A stretch of 64,000 nucleotides of DNA, taken from NCBI RefSeq assembly GCF_026239695.1, contig NZ_JAPIVS010000003.1, positions 558,001-622,000 on the forward strand, in the 5' to 3' direction. Origin of the DNA: Pedobacter sp. MC2016-15 (GTDB lineage: Bacteria > Bacteroidota > Bacteroidia > Sphingobacteriales > Sphingobacteriaceae). Within the stretch, counting starts at the first letter, position 1. The number at the start of each line of letters is the position of its first letter. The notes beneath the pieces are model-generated. The model made no database searches and was not told the origin of the DNA. It saw only the letters and a list, made by a program, of their open reading frames with translations. The position numbers and the translations under genes are program-made. Below, in pieces: positions 1 through 9,563 of the stretch.

Positions 1-350
1 AGCGTCGCGCCTGTGACTTCAATACTCAGGGAGTCGCCCACTTTATAGTCTGCTGCGGCAGCACCCATCTCAATGGCGATACCCCGCAGGGCATTACGGC
101 GCAGGTTCTGCACTACGATCACTCCCGCCTGTGTGTTTGCGCCCCGGGGATCGGAGATCACCACACCGCCAATTTGTTTGGCACCCGAGAGGTTTGCAGC
201 GTTAAGGGTCAGGTCGCTGCCCTTATATAAGTCTTTTAAATCTACCACGGCAATTACCGGGCTTAGCGTTCCTTCTGCATACTCGTTCTTTTTGCATCCC
301 GAGAATGCAGCCATGGCAGTAAGCGTAAGGAATAAATATATCTTCTTCAT
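1..350 (-). CDS. DUF5689-like lipoprotein (C-terminus beyond window)
   Basis: The reading frame opens at an ATG at 348-350 on the minus strand and stays open to the window edge, so only about 116 N-terminal residues are visible. It begins with a lipoprotein signal peptide (MKKIYLFLTLTAMAAFSGC; lipobox FSGC) followed by Lys-Lys. The rest, with VVDLKDLYKG and GVVISDPRGAN-type segments, resembles the DUF5689 domain often found in surface lipoproteins encoded after SusC/SusD pairs (family recognition by eye). It lies 32 nt downstream of the SusD gene on the same strand, so it is probably the next gene of that operon and a surface-exposed accessory binding lipoprotein. The substrate is unknown. 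Confidence 0.75.
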   Translation of the reverse strand, partial: MKKIYLFLTLTAMAAFSGCKKNEYAEGTLSPVIAVVDLKDLYKGSDLTLNAANLSGAKQIGGVVISDPRGANTQAGVIVVQNLRRNALRGIAIEMGAAAADYKVGDSLSIEVTGAT

Positions 351-382
351 TTGTTGAATGATCTGGATTTCTGTTTGATTGA

Positions 383-1876
383 TTACGGTTTTTGCCACCA
401 CACCTGCGTGCTGATTTCGTCTGCTCCCTGTGCTGCTACTGCTGCCCTGTAGTTGTCAGGGTTTGCAGATTGTACATATACGGGATAGTATAAACGGGCA
501 GGCATCACCCCGTTGTTCACCAGGCCGGTACCTTTTGGCAGCACCGGGTGCCCAGTGCGGCGGTACTCAAACCACTGCTCAAAATCTGTCGCGAACATCG
601 AATAGTACTTCTGCGCATGGATCAGCTCCATCTTCTGGTCCAGCGTTGCCGCAGGGTTCCAGCTGATATCTGCATTGGCAAGATACGTCTCTATAGGAGT
701 GGTAAATGTAGGTACCCATAAGGAGATTCCTGCCTGTGTACCGTTGTTGTAATAGGTCCTGGCATCACCGGATATCCATCCCTTTGCAGCGGCCTCTGCC
801 AGTATAAACTGCAGCTCCGAATAGTTCATGATGTTACCCATCAAAGGCTCATTCATCAGCGTAGTCGTGGTAGAGGTGGTCGACAAAAAGTAAGATTTGA
901 TCGCTGCTCCCTGTCCCGGTGCATATCCGCTCGGCACACCCGCAAAACTACCCTGCCAGGTCGCTATGGAGAAGCGGTTGTTTGGTGTCAGTCGCGGATC
1001 AGCCCAGCGGTTCAGGTTGTTGATAAAGAACTCCGTGATACCCAGCGAACGCCAGTCCTGCTCACGCACACCGCCAATGAAAGGTGAAGTCAATGAACCC
1101 ACACCCGTCCAGCGCAGGATCGCTGCATCGGCATTACTGGTCATGATCGGGTAAGCTGCAGGATTGGTGTCTACAATTTCCTTGATCTTGGCGATACACG
1201 CTGCAGATACTTCGGCCTTGCCCGATAGACGCATCAGCAAACGCAGGTAAAGACTGTTCCCAAACTGGCGCCACTTCGCAGCATTGCCATTAAACACCGG
1301 GTCACTCGCACCATTGACGTTCGTCGCGCCAATCAGCAGCGTGTCCGCAGTTTCCAGCTTCTTAAAGATGTCCATATATACATCTTTCTGTCTGTCAAAC
1401 TTTGGCGTAAAATTACCTTCCTTGCCCATATTGGATTCAGAATAGGGGATATCGCCATAGGTATCCGTAAGCAGGGAGTATACCCAGGACTGGCAGATCA
1501 GGGAAATACCCATATACGCTTTGCTGTATGTCAGCGGCTGACTTGCCACGGTATAAATATCTTTAAAGTTGGTCAGTTGCGTATACCAGTTGTTCCAGGT
1601 ATAATCTGCCCAGGTACGTCTGATGTCGTAGCGGAAAACCCTGCCTTCACCATCGCCGAAATCCACCGTCACCTGCATCAGTTCGTTATTGAAATTCCTG
1701 TTGCGCAGCATATTGGTGCCCACAGTATTCACCAGTGCCGGTGCCAGCAACTGCTGCGGCAGAGCATTTGGCGTACCATTGGGATCTGTATTGAGTTCCT
1801 CAAAGTCTTTTTTACAGGATGATAGTCCAAGGGCGACTAACATCAGGATACTTATAATCTTAAAACTTGTGTTCAT
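383..1876 (-). CDS. SusD/RagB-like nutrient-binding outer-membrane lipoprotein (SusD-like 2 type), locus 1
   Basis: This 497-residue protein has a lipoprotein signal peptide with lipobox LSSC (Cys about residue 21) followed by KKDFEELNTDPNG, a start typical of the SusD-like type 2 family. SusD proteins form the lid of the SusC channel and bind the nutrient at the cell surface. Helical TPR-like segments fill the protein, and it ends in VWWQKP, as family members commonly do. The gene is 11 nt downstream of susC on the same strand, so the two are certainly co-transcribed. No carbohydrate-active enzyme sits nearby, so the substrate may be a peptide, glycoprotein or other oligomer instead of a glycan. 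The length is normal for the family. Confidence 0.93.
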   Translation of the reverse strand: MNTSFKIISILMLVALGLSSCKKDFEELNTDPNGTPNALPQQLLAPALVNTVGTNMLRNRNFNNELMQVTVDFGDGEGRVFRYDIRRTWADYTWNNWYTQLTNFKDIYTVASQPLTYSKAYMGISLICQSWVYSLLTDTYGDIPYSESNMGKEGNFTPKFDRQKDVYMDIFKKLETADTLLIGATNVNGASDPVFNGNAAKWRQFGNSLYLRLLMRLSGKAEVSAACIAKIKEIVDTNPAAYPIMTSNADAAILRWTGVGSLTSPFIGGVREQDWRSLGITEFFINNLNRWADPRLTPNNRFSIATWQGSFAGVPSGYAPGQGAAIKSYFLSTTSTTTTLMNEPLMGNIMNYSELQFILAEAAAKGWISGDARTYYNNGTQAGISLWVPTFTTPIETYLANADISWNPAATLDQKMELIHAQKYYSMFATDFEQWFEYRRTGHPVLPKGTGLVNNGVMPARLYYPVYVQSANPDNYRAAVAAQGADEISTQVWWQKP

Positions 1877-1887
1877 TTTCTTAAATA

Positions 1888-4800
1888 TTAGATACCGATA
1901 ACCAGGTTAAAACCAAATGTGCGTGTTGAAGGGAACTGGGCAACCTCGAAGCCCTGTACAATGTCACTGCCTTCCAGCGTTCCAAATTCAGGGTCGAAAA
2001 TTGGCCATTTCGACCATATATACAGGTCCCTTCCATAAACCCCTACCGTGGCACGCTGTATACCCAGGCGATGTGTGAGGTTTTTGCCGATGCTGAAATC
2101 AAGCCTTGCTTCACGGAACTTCACAAAGTTGGTAGAGAAGGTGTTCCCTTCAGCATTGTCAATTCCGTAGTGCGAACGGTAGTAGCCATCCACATCAGTA
2201 GCAATCACATCATTCTTGCGGTAGGTACCATCGGCATTCTGAATCACCCCGTTACCGATAATTCCATTGTATCTTCCCGGCAGGGTGTTGGTAGTTTTAC
2301 CCTGTTCTGCCAGTTTATAGTTTGACAGTGAGTATGCAGAAGCACCAAACTGTGCATCAAACAACAGGTGCAGGCCAAACTGCTTGTACTTAAAATCGTG
2401 GCCCATGCTCGTTTTCCATTTCGCAGTCGTGTTACCCAGGTAAACCAGGTCATTGGACAGCTTCGCAAAACCCGTAGCAGCGTCATATACTATCTGTCCG
2501 TCCGGCGCACGCAGGTAACCGCGGCCAAACATATCGCCCATGCTACCACCTACGCGGGCCACAATCTGTGCGCCACCTGTAGGGCCGTTACGCAACACTA
2601 CAGCGCTGTCTGCCAGCTGCTGGATCTTGTTCCTGTTCGCACTGAAAGTACCGAAAACCGACCAGCTGAAGATCCCCGGATCCTGTACCGGTACCCCGTT
2701 CAGTGAGATCTCCAGACCTTTGTTGTTCACCCTGCCCACGTTGATCACCGCCTGGCTAAAGCCTGAGGACTGATCGATGGTGCGGTTGAGGATCTGGTTT
2801 TTGGTGTTACCGCTGTATACTGCTACGTCGAACCCTAAGCGGCTTTTAAAGAACTTCATCTCTGCACCCAGCTCAAAAGTAGTAGTACGCAAAGGTTTCA
2901 GATCCCGGTTCGCCAGGATACGCGGATTTTGCAATCCTCCGGCATAGGTACTGCCGGCAGTCACATAGTTAAATGTTGTCTGGTAAGGATTTGTTGTTCC
3001 GCTACCCACACCAGCAAGGGATGCCCTTACTTTGGCGTAGTTGATCGCTTCCGGAAGTTTAAACGCTTCGCTGGCGATGAAACTTAAACTTGCCGAAGGG
3101 TAGAAGAAACCCACCTGATCGGTTCTGTTGGCAGTGGCAAGCGTACTTACCCAATCCTGACGCGCCGTTAAATCCATGTACAGGTAATCTCTGAAGCTGG
3201 TCGATAATAATCCGTAGAAACTGTTGATCGCATATTTCGACTTGTAAGGTGCGGTGATCAGCGGCCCTGCATTATTGGCCATCGTGTACACCCCCGGATA
3301 TACCAGTGAGTCTGCACGGGTTTCATCCCTGTTGTAATTGTTGCGGAGCATGCTTCCACCACCTGTTGCCGTCACATTGAAATCACGCGTTACCTTTTTG
3401 TTATAGCGCAACAGGAAATCGCCGCCGGCTTCCTGTGAATAGATGTTCTGTGTGCGGAAAGATCCCTTCGGGTATTTCGTTCCTGCATCATATGGACGTT
3501 CCTGGGCACGCTGCTCATAACCCATATCGAGCGTAGCCCTTACCTGGAAGCTCAATGCGTCGGTAATCTTATATTCGGCCTGTACGTTACCCGTTACCGA
3601 GTTTCGGTTCGACCTGTTGATGAATTCTTCTGAGATCGCATACGGGTTTTCAGGGAAAGTACTGAAGGGGTAGAAGATCTTTCTGTCCTCCATACCGTTC
3701 ACCCAGTAGTTTTTCAGCCAGTTCAGGTCGGCACTCGGTTGCCAGAAGATATACCAGTACATGATCGACTGGTTACCATATCCCGCGCCGGGCAGGTTAG
3801 CACTGTTTTTATTGTTATAGTTTACTTTGGAGCTGATCGTCAGCTTGTCGTTGATCTTCGAATTTACCGACAGCGCGATGCTGTTACGGGTATATCCTGT
3901 ATTTGGTGTAATCCAGTGGTTGGTCACATTGGTGGCCGAGAAACGCGCTGATGTTTTGTCCGTCCCGCCATCCACGCTGATGGAGTTGGTATAGGTACGT
4001 CCTACATCAAAAAAGTCGCGGCTCTGGTTCTTGTAAGGTACCCATGGTGTTCTTACCGTACCCTGTTTTTGTGTCAGCGGGTCCAGCTGGAAGAACATTT
4101 GTCCGTCAAACTTAGGTCCGTAAGCAGAGCTGGTTCCGCTGGTACTCGCCCCATCAGGCCCTGCACCATAGGAGTAGTATCTTGATCCGCCGGTGCCCTG
4201 TCCATATTCATACTGCATATCCGGCCAGCGGTTTACAGACTCCATAGAGGTATTGGAATTGAAGGTAATCCCCAGTCCGCTTCTTTTCATACCGGATTTG
4301 GTGGTGATGATGATCGCACCGTTGGCTCCGCGCTGTCCGTATAATGCGGCTGCACCAGGGCCTTTCAGCACACTTACATTCTCAATATCTTCAGGGTTCA
4401 GGTCGTTCAGGTTACTTCCGTAATCCGCCGGCATGTTGTCGCTGCCCGTACCGTAGGCCGTTTCTCCCGCATTGGAAGTACGCCTGCCGCTACCCTGGTT
4501 GATAACCACCCCGTCTACCACGATCAGCGCTTCATTGTCGCCTGTCAGGTTGTTTTCGCCACGCAGGATGATCTTGTTGGAACCTGCAGGACCGCTGTTT
4601 GAGCGTACCAGATTTAATCCTGCTACCTTGCCCGACAAAGCGTCCGTCCAGTTGCCGGACAGTGCATTGGTCAGCTGCTCGCCCTTCACTTCAGTTACAG
4701 CATACCCCAGGGCTTTCTGCTCACGTTTGATACCCAGTGCAGTAACGACAACCTCGGTCAGACTGTTATCAGCTTCTTTCAGTGTCACATCGAGTGTAGT

Positions 4801-5337
4801 TGTTCCATTGGCTCTTACGGAAATCCCATTCATGATTTTAGTTTCCGCAGAGAGGTAGCTGAACTCGATGTTGTAGACCCCGGCGTCAGCGCTCAGGCTG
4901 TAACTGCCATCGTTTACAGACATCACGGCAACACCTGCGGAGCGGATGCGGATAGATGCACCGGGAATGGTATTCCCCTGCTCGTCCATCACCTTACCTG
5001 TAATGCGGCCCTTGCCCTGTGCCTGAGGAACGATCAGGATGTTCTGACCCGCAGTTTGTCTGAAGGTATATCCCGTGCCTTTTAGCAGTAGCCCCAGGGT
5101 TTCTTCTACTGTGCGGCTGGCTCTGGCAAGGCTAACCACACGGTTATCGTCCAGTGTATTGTTATAGCTGATGGTAATACCACCCGCCTTTTCCAGTTGT
5201 TGAAATGCATTTTTGAGCGGAATTCGCTCCGCCCCGAAGGTGATTTTTTTATTGCTTACAGGCTGTGCGTCTGCGTTGAAGACCCCAAAGGGGATATATA
5301 GCATTAAAAGTATGGTACAAAACCACAAATGTTTCAT
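1888..5337 (-). CDS. SusC/RagA TonB-linked outer-membrane transporter with N-terminal STN domain, locus 1
   Basis: This 1149-residue protein starts with a signal peptide (residues 1-25). An STN (secretin/TonB short N-terminal) domain follows at about 31-103, then a carboxypeptidase-regulatory-like Ig fold (about 111-187), the TonB plug (about 205-350) and a 22-strand-type barrel. The STN domain marks a transducer: it contacts the FecR-like anti-sigma factor in the periplasm, so binding of the imported nutrient can switch on the adjacent ECF sigma factor. The segment EVVVTALGIKRE before the plug is typical of the SusC subgroup paired with type 2 SusD proteins, as is the case here. The gene follows fecR by about 100 nt, and a hairpin lies in that gap. 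Confidence 0.95.
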   Translation of the reverse strand: MKHLWFCTILLMLYIPFGVFNADAQPVSNKKITFGAERIPLKNAFQQLEKAGGITISYNNTLDDNRVVSLARASRTVEETLGLLLKGTGYTFRQTAGQNILIVPQAQGKGRITGKVMDEQGNTIPGASIRIRSAGVAVMSVNDGSYSLSADAGVYNIEFSYLSAETKIMNGISVRANGTTTLDVTLKEADNSLTEVVVTALGIKREQKALGYAVTEVKGEQLTNALSGNWTDALSGKVAGLNLVRSNSGPAGSNKIILRGENNLTGDNEALIVVDGVVINQGSGRRTSNAGETAYGTGSDNMPADYGSNLNDLNPEDIENVSVLKGPGAAALYGQRGANGAIIITTKSGMKRSGLGITFNSNTSMESVNRWPDMQYEYGQGTGGSRYYSYGAGPDGASTSGTSSAYGPKFDGQMFFQLDPLTQKQGTVRTPWVPYKNQSRDFFDVGRTYTNSISVDGGTDKTSARFSATNVTNHWITPNTGYTRNSIALSVNSKINDKLTISSKVNYNNKNSANLPGAGYGNQSIMYWYIFWQPSADLNWLKNYWVNGMEDRKIFYPFSTFPENPYAISEEFINRSNRNSVTGNVQAEYKITDALSFQVRATLDMGYEQRAQERPYDAGTKYPKGSFRTQNIYSQEAGGDFLLRYNKKVTRDFNVTATGGGSMLRNNYNRDETRADSLVYPGVYTMANNAGPLITAPYKSKYAINSFYGLLSTSFRDYLYMDLTARQDWVSTLATANRTDQVGFFYPSASLSFIASEAFKLPEAINYAKVRASLAGVGSGTTNPYQTTFNYVTAGSTYAGGLQNPRILANRDLKPLRTTTFELGAEMKFFKSRLGFDVAVYSGNTKNQILNRTIDQSSGFSQAVINVGRVNNKGLEISLNGVPVQDPGIFSWSVFGTFSANRNKIQQLADSAVVLRNGPTGGAQIVARVGGSMGDMFGRGYLRAPDGQIVYDAATGFAKLSNDLVYLGNTTAKWKTSMGHDFKYKQFGLHLLFDAQFGASAYSLSNYKLAEQGKTTNTLPGRYNGIIGNGVIQNADGTYRKNDVIATDVDGYYRSHYGIDNAEGNTFSTNFVKFREARLDFSIGKNLTHRLGIQRATVGVYGRDLYIWSKWPIFDPEFGTLEGSDIVQGFEVAQFPSTRTFGFNLVIGI

Positions 5338-5383
5338 ATGTTTATGTAATTTATTCTTGCTTAGCGGTGAGTTTAAATGTCTT

Positions 5384-5411
5384 GCCTGGGATTGTTAGCG
5401 CAATTCCGGGC
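5384..5411 (-). promoter_or_regulatory. Hairpin in the fecR-susC leader, locus 1
   Basis: Bases 5384-5394 pair with 5401-5411 as an 11-bp stem (two wobble pairs) around a 6-nt loop. On the minus strand it lies after the fecR stop and about 47 nt before the susC start. No U-run follows in the direction of transcription, so it looks more like a processing, stability or attenuation element than a simple terminator. Confidence 0.45.
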
Positions 5412-5439
5412 TTAATGATCTTGCCTTCCTTGAGTAATC

Positions 5440-6450
5440 TTATTTCATGATCTTTCCTCCTTTTTGGTTGTTGTTTGAGATATACAGGTGATTTCCGTTT
5501 TGTGTATAGGCCAGTCCCGACAGGATGGTTAGGTTTTCCATCGCTTCGGTGAGTGAGATATTCTTAAATTTTGCCGTCAGGCGCACTTTGCTGAGCTCCG
5601 GGTCAGTAAATTCGATCTCTACGCCATAATGGTGCTCCAGCGATGTGGCAATATCCTGCAAGGAGGTATTGTAAAAGATGAAATCACGGTTGATCCATGA
5701 AACTACTTCATCGGCATCGGTTTCACTGAATGTGTACAAGCCATTGCGGGTGTTGATGCTGATCTGGTCATCCGGCAACAGGTACCTGATCACTTCATTA
5801 TGGCCTTTTGTTTTTGCCATCACGGCTACCTTCCCGGTTTTTACCGTTACCGCAACTTTTTCTTCATGTTCATAGGCCTTGATATTGAAGGAGGTACCCA
5901 GCACCACCGTCGTGATGTCGCCCGTAGCAACGCTGAAGGGATGTTCCTCCTGGTGTACCACATCAAAAAAAGCTTCCCCATCCAGCTGCACTTTGCGCGT
6001 CTTCCCTGTAAAATCTTTCAGGTACTTTAGCTTGCTGCCGCCGCCGAGGTAAACCACAGAATAATCCGGCAGCAGGTATCGGGCCTGCCTCCCATTGGTA
6101 TTGCTCAGCAGCACATATTCCTCCGTAGTGGCCGAATGATACTGGTAAACTACCGAAGCGAGGATGCAGCAGATCAGGGATGCTGCCAGGAATGGTATCC
6201 ATCTGCGCTTTTTTTGCGGCATTGATGTTTCTTCGCGGTCGATATGTGCCTGTACCTTTGCCCAGGCATTTTCGGGATGAAGGGGCTGTTTGAAATAGGA
6301 CTTTGATGCTTCAAGGATATGGATGGTCTCACTGAACTGCGTAAGGTTCTCCGGACTTGCTTCGATCCATTCCTGTAACTGGGTAAGACCTTCATCGCTG
6401 ATGGTCTTCTCAAAATATGCAATAATTAATTTGTAGCTGTTATCTTCCAT
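5440..6450 (-). CDS. FecR-family anti-sigma factor, locus 1
   Basis: This 336-residue inner-membrane protein has a cytoplasmic N-terminal helical domain (about 1-80) that would hold the sigma factor and one membrane helix (about 84-103). The periplasmic FecR domain follows (about 115-220, with the family-typical LDGEAFFDV and FSVATG...GTSFNIKAY segments), and a C-terminal STN-like/DUF4974 domain ends it. It should bind the sigma factor encoded upstream until the STN domain of the downstream SusC signals substrate binding. It lies between the sigma gene (77 nt upstream) and susC on the same strand, the usual order in Bacteroidota. Confidence 0.92.
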   Translation of the reverse strand: MEDNSYKLIIAYFEKTISDEGLTQLQEWIEASPENLTQFSETIHILEASKSYFKQPLHPENAWAKVQAHIDREETSMPQKKRRWIPFLAASLICCILASVVYQYHSATTEEYVLLSNTNGRQARYLLPDYSVVYLGGGSKLKYLKDFTGKTRKVQLDGEAFFDVVHQEEHPFSVATGDITTVVLGTSFNIKAYEHEEKVAVTVKTGKVAVMAKTKGHNEVIRYLLPDDQISINTRNGLYTFSETDADEVVSWINRDFIFYNTSLQDIATSLEHHYGVEIEFTDPELSKVRLTAKFKNISLTEAMENLTILSGLAYTQNGNHLYISNNNQKGGKIMK

Positions 6451-6527
6451 TACTGTCTCTATAGGGAAAGACAGAATTCTGATCAGCTTTACGTATCCGG
6501 AAGCGTTAAGCTTATATTAACAAATCA

Positions 6528-7097
6528 TTAATTTCCCGAAGCAGGACGACGGAAATCTTTGAGGAGCAGGCGCAGCTTTTTGATCGATTTATACAAAGTG
6601 GTATCTACCGTGCGTACGGAAATACCCAGAATGCCGGAAATCTGACGGTTGTCCAGACTGTCGATATGGCTCATCAGGAGCACCTGCCGCTGCCCGGGAG
6701 GCAGAGTGTCAATGATACTCAGGATCCCCTTGTAGGACTCTCTGCTGGACATCAGCTGAAAAGGATTATGCTGATCCTGGATGCTGTAATGATCAATCTG
6801 GATGTCCTCAATAAAATCCACAGGCTCCTTTTTTTTCTGGAGATGGTTGAGTGCCTGATTTTTAGCAGATATAAAAAGATAACTTTTGATGTTCAGGATG
6901 ACCGCTTCCTGTCTGTTGTCCCATACCCTGATAAAGAGGTTGGCAATGATCTCTTCAGCAATCACATATTCACGGGTGTATACGGCACAAAACTGGCACA
7001 ACGGTTTGTAGTAGCGGTTGAAAAGTGTTTCAAGAGCCAGGTGGTCATTTTTCTGTAAGAGATCCGTTAAAGCTTCATCAGTAAGTTCAGGATACAT
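6528..7097 (-). CDS. ECF-type RNA polymerase sigma-70 factor, locus 1
   Basis: This 189-residue protein has a region 2 core (LETLFNRYYKPLCQF ... IIANLFIRVWDNR, about residues 22-65) and a region 4 helix-turn-helix near the C-terminus (about 135-180, with QISGILGISVRTVDTTLYKSIKKLR). It should direct transcription of the following susC/susD genes after release from the FecR protein. The order sigma, fecR, susC, susD matches Bacteroidota cell-surface signalling loci. A small XRE regulator gene ends 53 nt upstream on the same strand, and whether it shares a transcript is unclear. Confidence 0.93.
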   Translation of the reverse strand: MYPELTDEALTDLLQKNDHLALETLFNRYYKPLCQFCAVYTREYVIAEEIIANLFIRVWDNRQEAVILNIKSYLFISAKNQALNHLQKKKEPVDFIEDIQIDHYSIQDQHNPFQLMSSRESYKGILSIIDTLPPGQRQVLLMSHIDSLDNRQISGILGISVRTVDTTLYKSIKKLRLLLKDFRRPASGN

Positions 7098-7150
7098 ACC
7101 CAGTATTGTTTCTACAAAACTAGAGTTGTGATATTAACTTAATATTAAGC

Positions 7151-7417
7151 TTAACGTAAGTCCTCAGTTTTAGTCAGGGGCTTTTCAGGAAGAAAGAACT
7201 TGGGAGTAATATCAAAATAATTCGCCAGGGCATTGATATGCTTCAGGTTATACTTGGCAGGATTTTTATAATTTTCCACGTTTCCAATAAAAGAAGTCTT
7301 GGTATTGATGATTTTACCAATATCACTTTGTTTGAGATTGTGTTTCCGTCTGAGCATAATGGTAACGTCAATAGTATATTGCTCAATGGGATCAAGTAGA
7401 GGCTGCTGTTTGGCCAT
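7151..7417 (-). CDS. Small XRE-family helix-turn-helix regulator
   Basis: This 88-residue protein is almost entirely one Cro/CI-type helix-turn-helix domain (about residues 15-72, with LKQSDIGKIINTKTSFIGNVEN and the family-typical INALANYFDITPKFFL). It lacks a membrane segment or effector domain, so it is probably a cytoplasmic DNA-binding regulator. Similar single-domain XRE proteins are widespread in Bacteroidota and their targets are seldom known. It lies just upstream of the locus 1 sigma gene on the same strand and divergent from the DUF2911 gene, with 184 nt between them that would hold both promoters. Confidence 0.85.
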   Translation of the reverse strand: MAKQQPLLDPIEQYTIDVTIMLRRKHNLKQSDIGKIINTKTSFIGNVENYKNPAKYNLKHINALANYFDITPKFFLPEKPLTKTEDLR

Positions 7418-7601
7418 AAGATTACGTTATAGCAAATATATTGGGATATTTTAGATTATTGCAGGGTATAAATACCTTTTATGCATGTGGTAAATACGTA
7501 AATTGATTGCGTTAAACCACATCCCATAGATTTTACATGCTGTTGATCTTATCTATGATATTATTTATTTATCATTACAGCAACAATTCAAAAACTGACA
7601 T

Positions 7602-8126
7602 ATGACTATCAAAACAATCAAATCCGGGGTACTGGCCCTGGCCTTAATCCTGTCGGCCACCGCTATGCGCGCACAGGACAGCAAACCTAGTCCGGCAGCA
7701 ACAGCTACGGGAACCATCAATGGCGCAAATATTTCCATCAGCTACAGCAGCCCTGCGGTAAAAGGCCGTAAGATCTTTGGCGAACTTGTACCTTATGAGA
7801 AGGTGTGGAGAGCGGGTGCAAATGAGGCTACAGTATTTAAAACCGATAAAAAGGTAATGGTAGGAAGAACTCCTCTTGAGCCAGGTGCTTACAGTATTTA
7901 TGTAATTCCTTCTGAAAAATCATGGAAGGTAATTCTTAATTCTCAAACCGGTCAATGGGGTACTTCAAGAACAGGATCTACAAGAGTTGCTGAGAAAGAT
8001 GTGCTGACGATCGACGTAAAAACGACTAAAACTCCTGAACTGGTAGAGCGTCTGAAATATGATGTAACACCAAAAGGATTTACACTGGCATGGGAAAACC
8101 AATCGGTGCTTGTGCCGATCAAATAA
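7602..8126 (+). CDS. Secreted DUF2911 protein
   Basis: This 174-residue protein has a cleavable signal peptide (about residues 1-24, ending AMRAQ). The rest is a DUF2911 domain, recognised from the segments SISYSSPAVKGRKIFGELVPYEKVWRAG, ANEATVF and PLEPGAYSIYVIP. The function of the family is not established. These proteins are common in Bacteroidota, are periplasmic or secreted, and are predicted to be beta-rich. The gene is monocistronic: it is bounded downstream by a strong bidirectional terminator and is divergent from the XRE gene. Confidence 0.9.
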   Translation: MTIKTIKSGVLALALILSATAMRAQDSKPSPAATATGTINGANISISYSSPAVKGRKIFGELVPYEKVWRAGANEATVFKTDKKVMVGRTPLEPGAYSIYVIPSEKSWKVILNSQTGQWGTSRTGSTRVAEKDVLTIDVKTTKTPELVERLKYDVTPKGFTLAWENQSVLVPIK

Positions 8127-8143
8127 GATCATTCACTGATCAA

Positions 8144-8181
8144 AAAAGCCCGCTTTTTTCAATAGAGAAAAGCGGGCTTTT
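8144..8181. terminator. Bidirectional intrinsic terminator
   Basis: A perfect 14-bp stem (8144-8157 with 8168-8181; core GCCCGC/GCGGGC) encloses a 10-nt loop, with A-runs on one side and T-runs on the other. It sits between two convergent genes (DUF2911 and the second ABC permease), so it can stop transcripts from both sides. Confidence 0.9.
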
Positions 8182-8184
8182 GAT

Positions 8185-9555
8185 TTAAAAGGTATGCAGT
8201 TTTTTTCTGAAGTTGTAAAAACCTGCCATAGCCAGCAGCAGGGAAAAGATAGCCACCACAAATAAGTTCAGCACTACTTTTCCGCTTTCTACCGCATTAA
8301 CATGGTGTTCTGCCTTAATCTTTTTCCAGTCGATATCCTTCGCCGTTCCGTTGGTAAAGATCACAGGATAAAAGGACAAGCGCAGCTTCTCGTGATAAGC
8401 CTTCAGGGCTTTGAGGAAGTTGAGGTGACTCTGTAAATCTGATCCTGCCAGCTCGTTCAGTCCCAGCTGGGTTTGTATACCGGGGAACAGCAGCGCGCTG
8501 ATCGAACTGAAACCCTGGCGCTCTTCCAGTTTTTTCATCATGTGCCCTGCACTTTCTGCAGCTTCATCATCACCCATCTGCTGCATGGCATAATACCAGT
8601 ACCAGCTAAATGTAAGTTCTGATGGGAAGGGATATTTTTTAAACTGCGGATAGTGTTCAAAAAACTTGTCCATCGTGACATGTTTCTCCTTATCCCATTT
8701 CTCGTGGTTCCCCTCGCGCTGATGGATCACGGTTTCCATAGCTTCAGGAATGGGGTACTTTTTCGTCAGCCATACGTTGAGCACTGCCGGACCAATAATA
8801 TTCAATACTACCCAGCAGGCGATGAGGCTTACAGCATTAAAACTGGAGGATTTGTTCCTGGAAACTACCCAGAAGGACAGTGCAAACCAGAAGAGTAGAT
8901 AAAAACTCACCACCATCAGCACCATCATAAAGTGGCGGTCGACCGCCAGCTGCAGATAAACAACTGCTGCGGCCATGAGGATCAGTAAGGTGGCGAACAC
9001 AGTGATTAACCGGATAGAAAACTTGCGGAGAATAATGCTCAGCGGCAATCCCGACTGAGATTTGACCAGTCCCCAGATGCCCGATTCCTGTTCTGCCGAT
9101 ACGATATTGTAGCTGAACGCAATGATCACCAGCGGAAAAAGAAAGATGATCACAAAGGCCAGATCCATATTACCCAGCAGCAGGGTTGTGGGATTGTTGA
9201 GGTCGGTATCATACATCTGTCCTTCCAGTCCGAGTATAGAGACCGACATCAGGTAGGGATTGATATCACGCTGGCCATTTGCAAAAGCTGCCCATGGGCT
9301 GGGCATATTTGCTATCGAGAACTTGTTATAAAAGAGCAGCAGCCCCAGGTCTTCGGAATGAAGATCAATGTTATGCTGTGTTTTTTCCTGTTGCAAGGCA
9401 TTGGCCTTTCCGATCACTGCTTCCTGTTTTTCTATAAAGGTTTTACCAAAGTATAGACCTGCGAAACCGCTGATCAGGAGGATCAGTATGCCCGACCACA
9501 CTGCTTTATTGCGGAAGAATATTTTGAATTCTAATTGATATGTACTGTTATTCAT
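8185..9555 (-). CDS. ABC-2 type transporter permease, DUF3526-like (second permease)
   Basis: This is a 456-residue protein if read from the ATG at 9553-9555. A longer frame exists upstream but would overlap the preceding gene, so the downstream start, 8 nt after the neighbour's stop, is chosen. The N-terminal helix (about residues 12-32) is followed by a large extracytoplasmic segment, then several helices in the middle (IIFLFPLVIIAFSYNIVSAEQESG and others) and one last helix at the C-terminus. The AEQESG motif after a membrane helix is typical of ABC-2 permeases. It most likely forms the membrane part of the transporter with the preceding permease and the ATPase encoded at 13375-14070. The substrate is unknown. 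Confidence 0.85.
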   Translation of the reverse strand: MNNSTYQLEFKIFFRNKAVWSGILILLISGFAGLYFGKTFIEKQEAVIGKANALQQEKTQHNIDLHSEDLGLLLFYNKFSIANMPSPWAAFANGQRDINPYLMSVSILGLEGQMYDTDLNNPTTLLLGNMDLAFVIIFLFPLVIIAFSYNIVSAEQESGIWGLVKSQSGLPLSIILRKFSIRLITVFATLLILMAAAVVYLQLAVDRHFMMVLMVVSFYLLFWFALSFWVVSRNKSSSFNAVSLIACWVVLNIIGPAVLNVWLTKKYPIPEAMETVIHQREGNHEKWDKEKHVTMDKFFEHYPQFKKYPFPSELTFSWYWYYAMQQMGDDEAAESAGHMMKKLEERQGFSSISALLFPGIQTQLGLNELAGSDLQSHLNFLKALKAYHEKLRLSFYPVIFTNGTAKDIDWKKIKAEHHVNAVESGKVVLNLFVVAIFSLLLAMAGFYNFRKKLHTF

Positions 9556-9563
9556 AATATAAT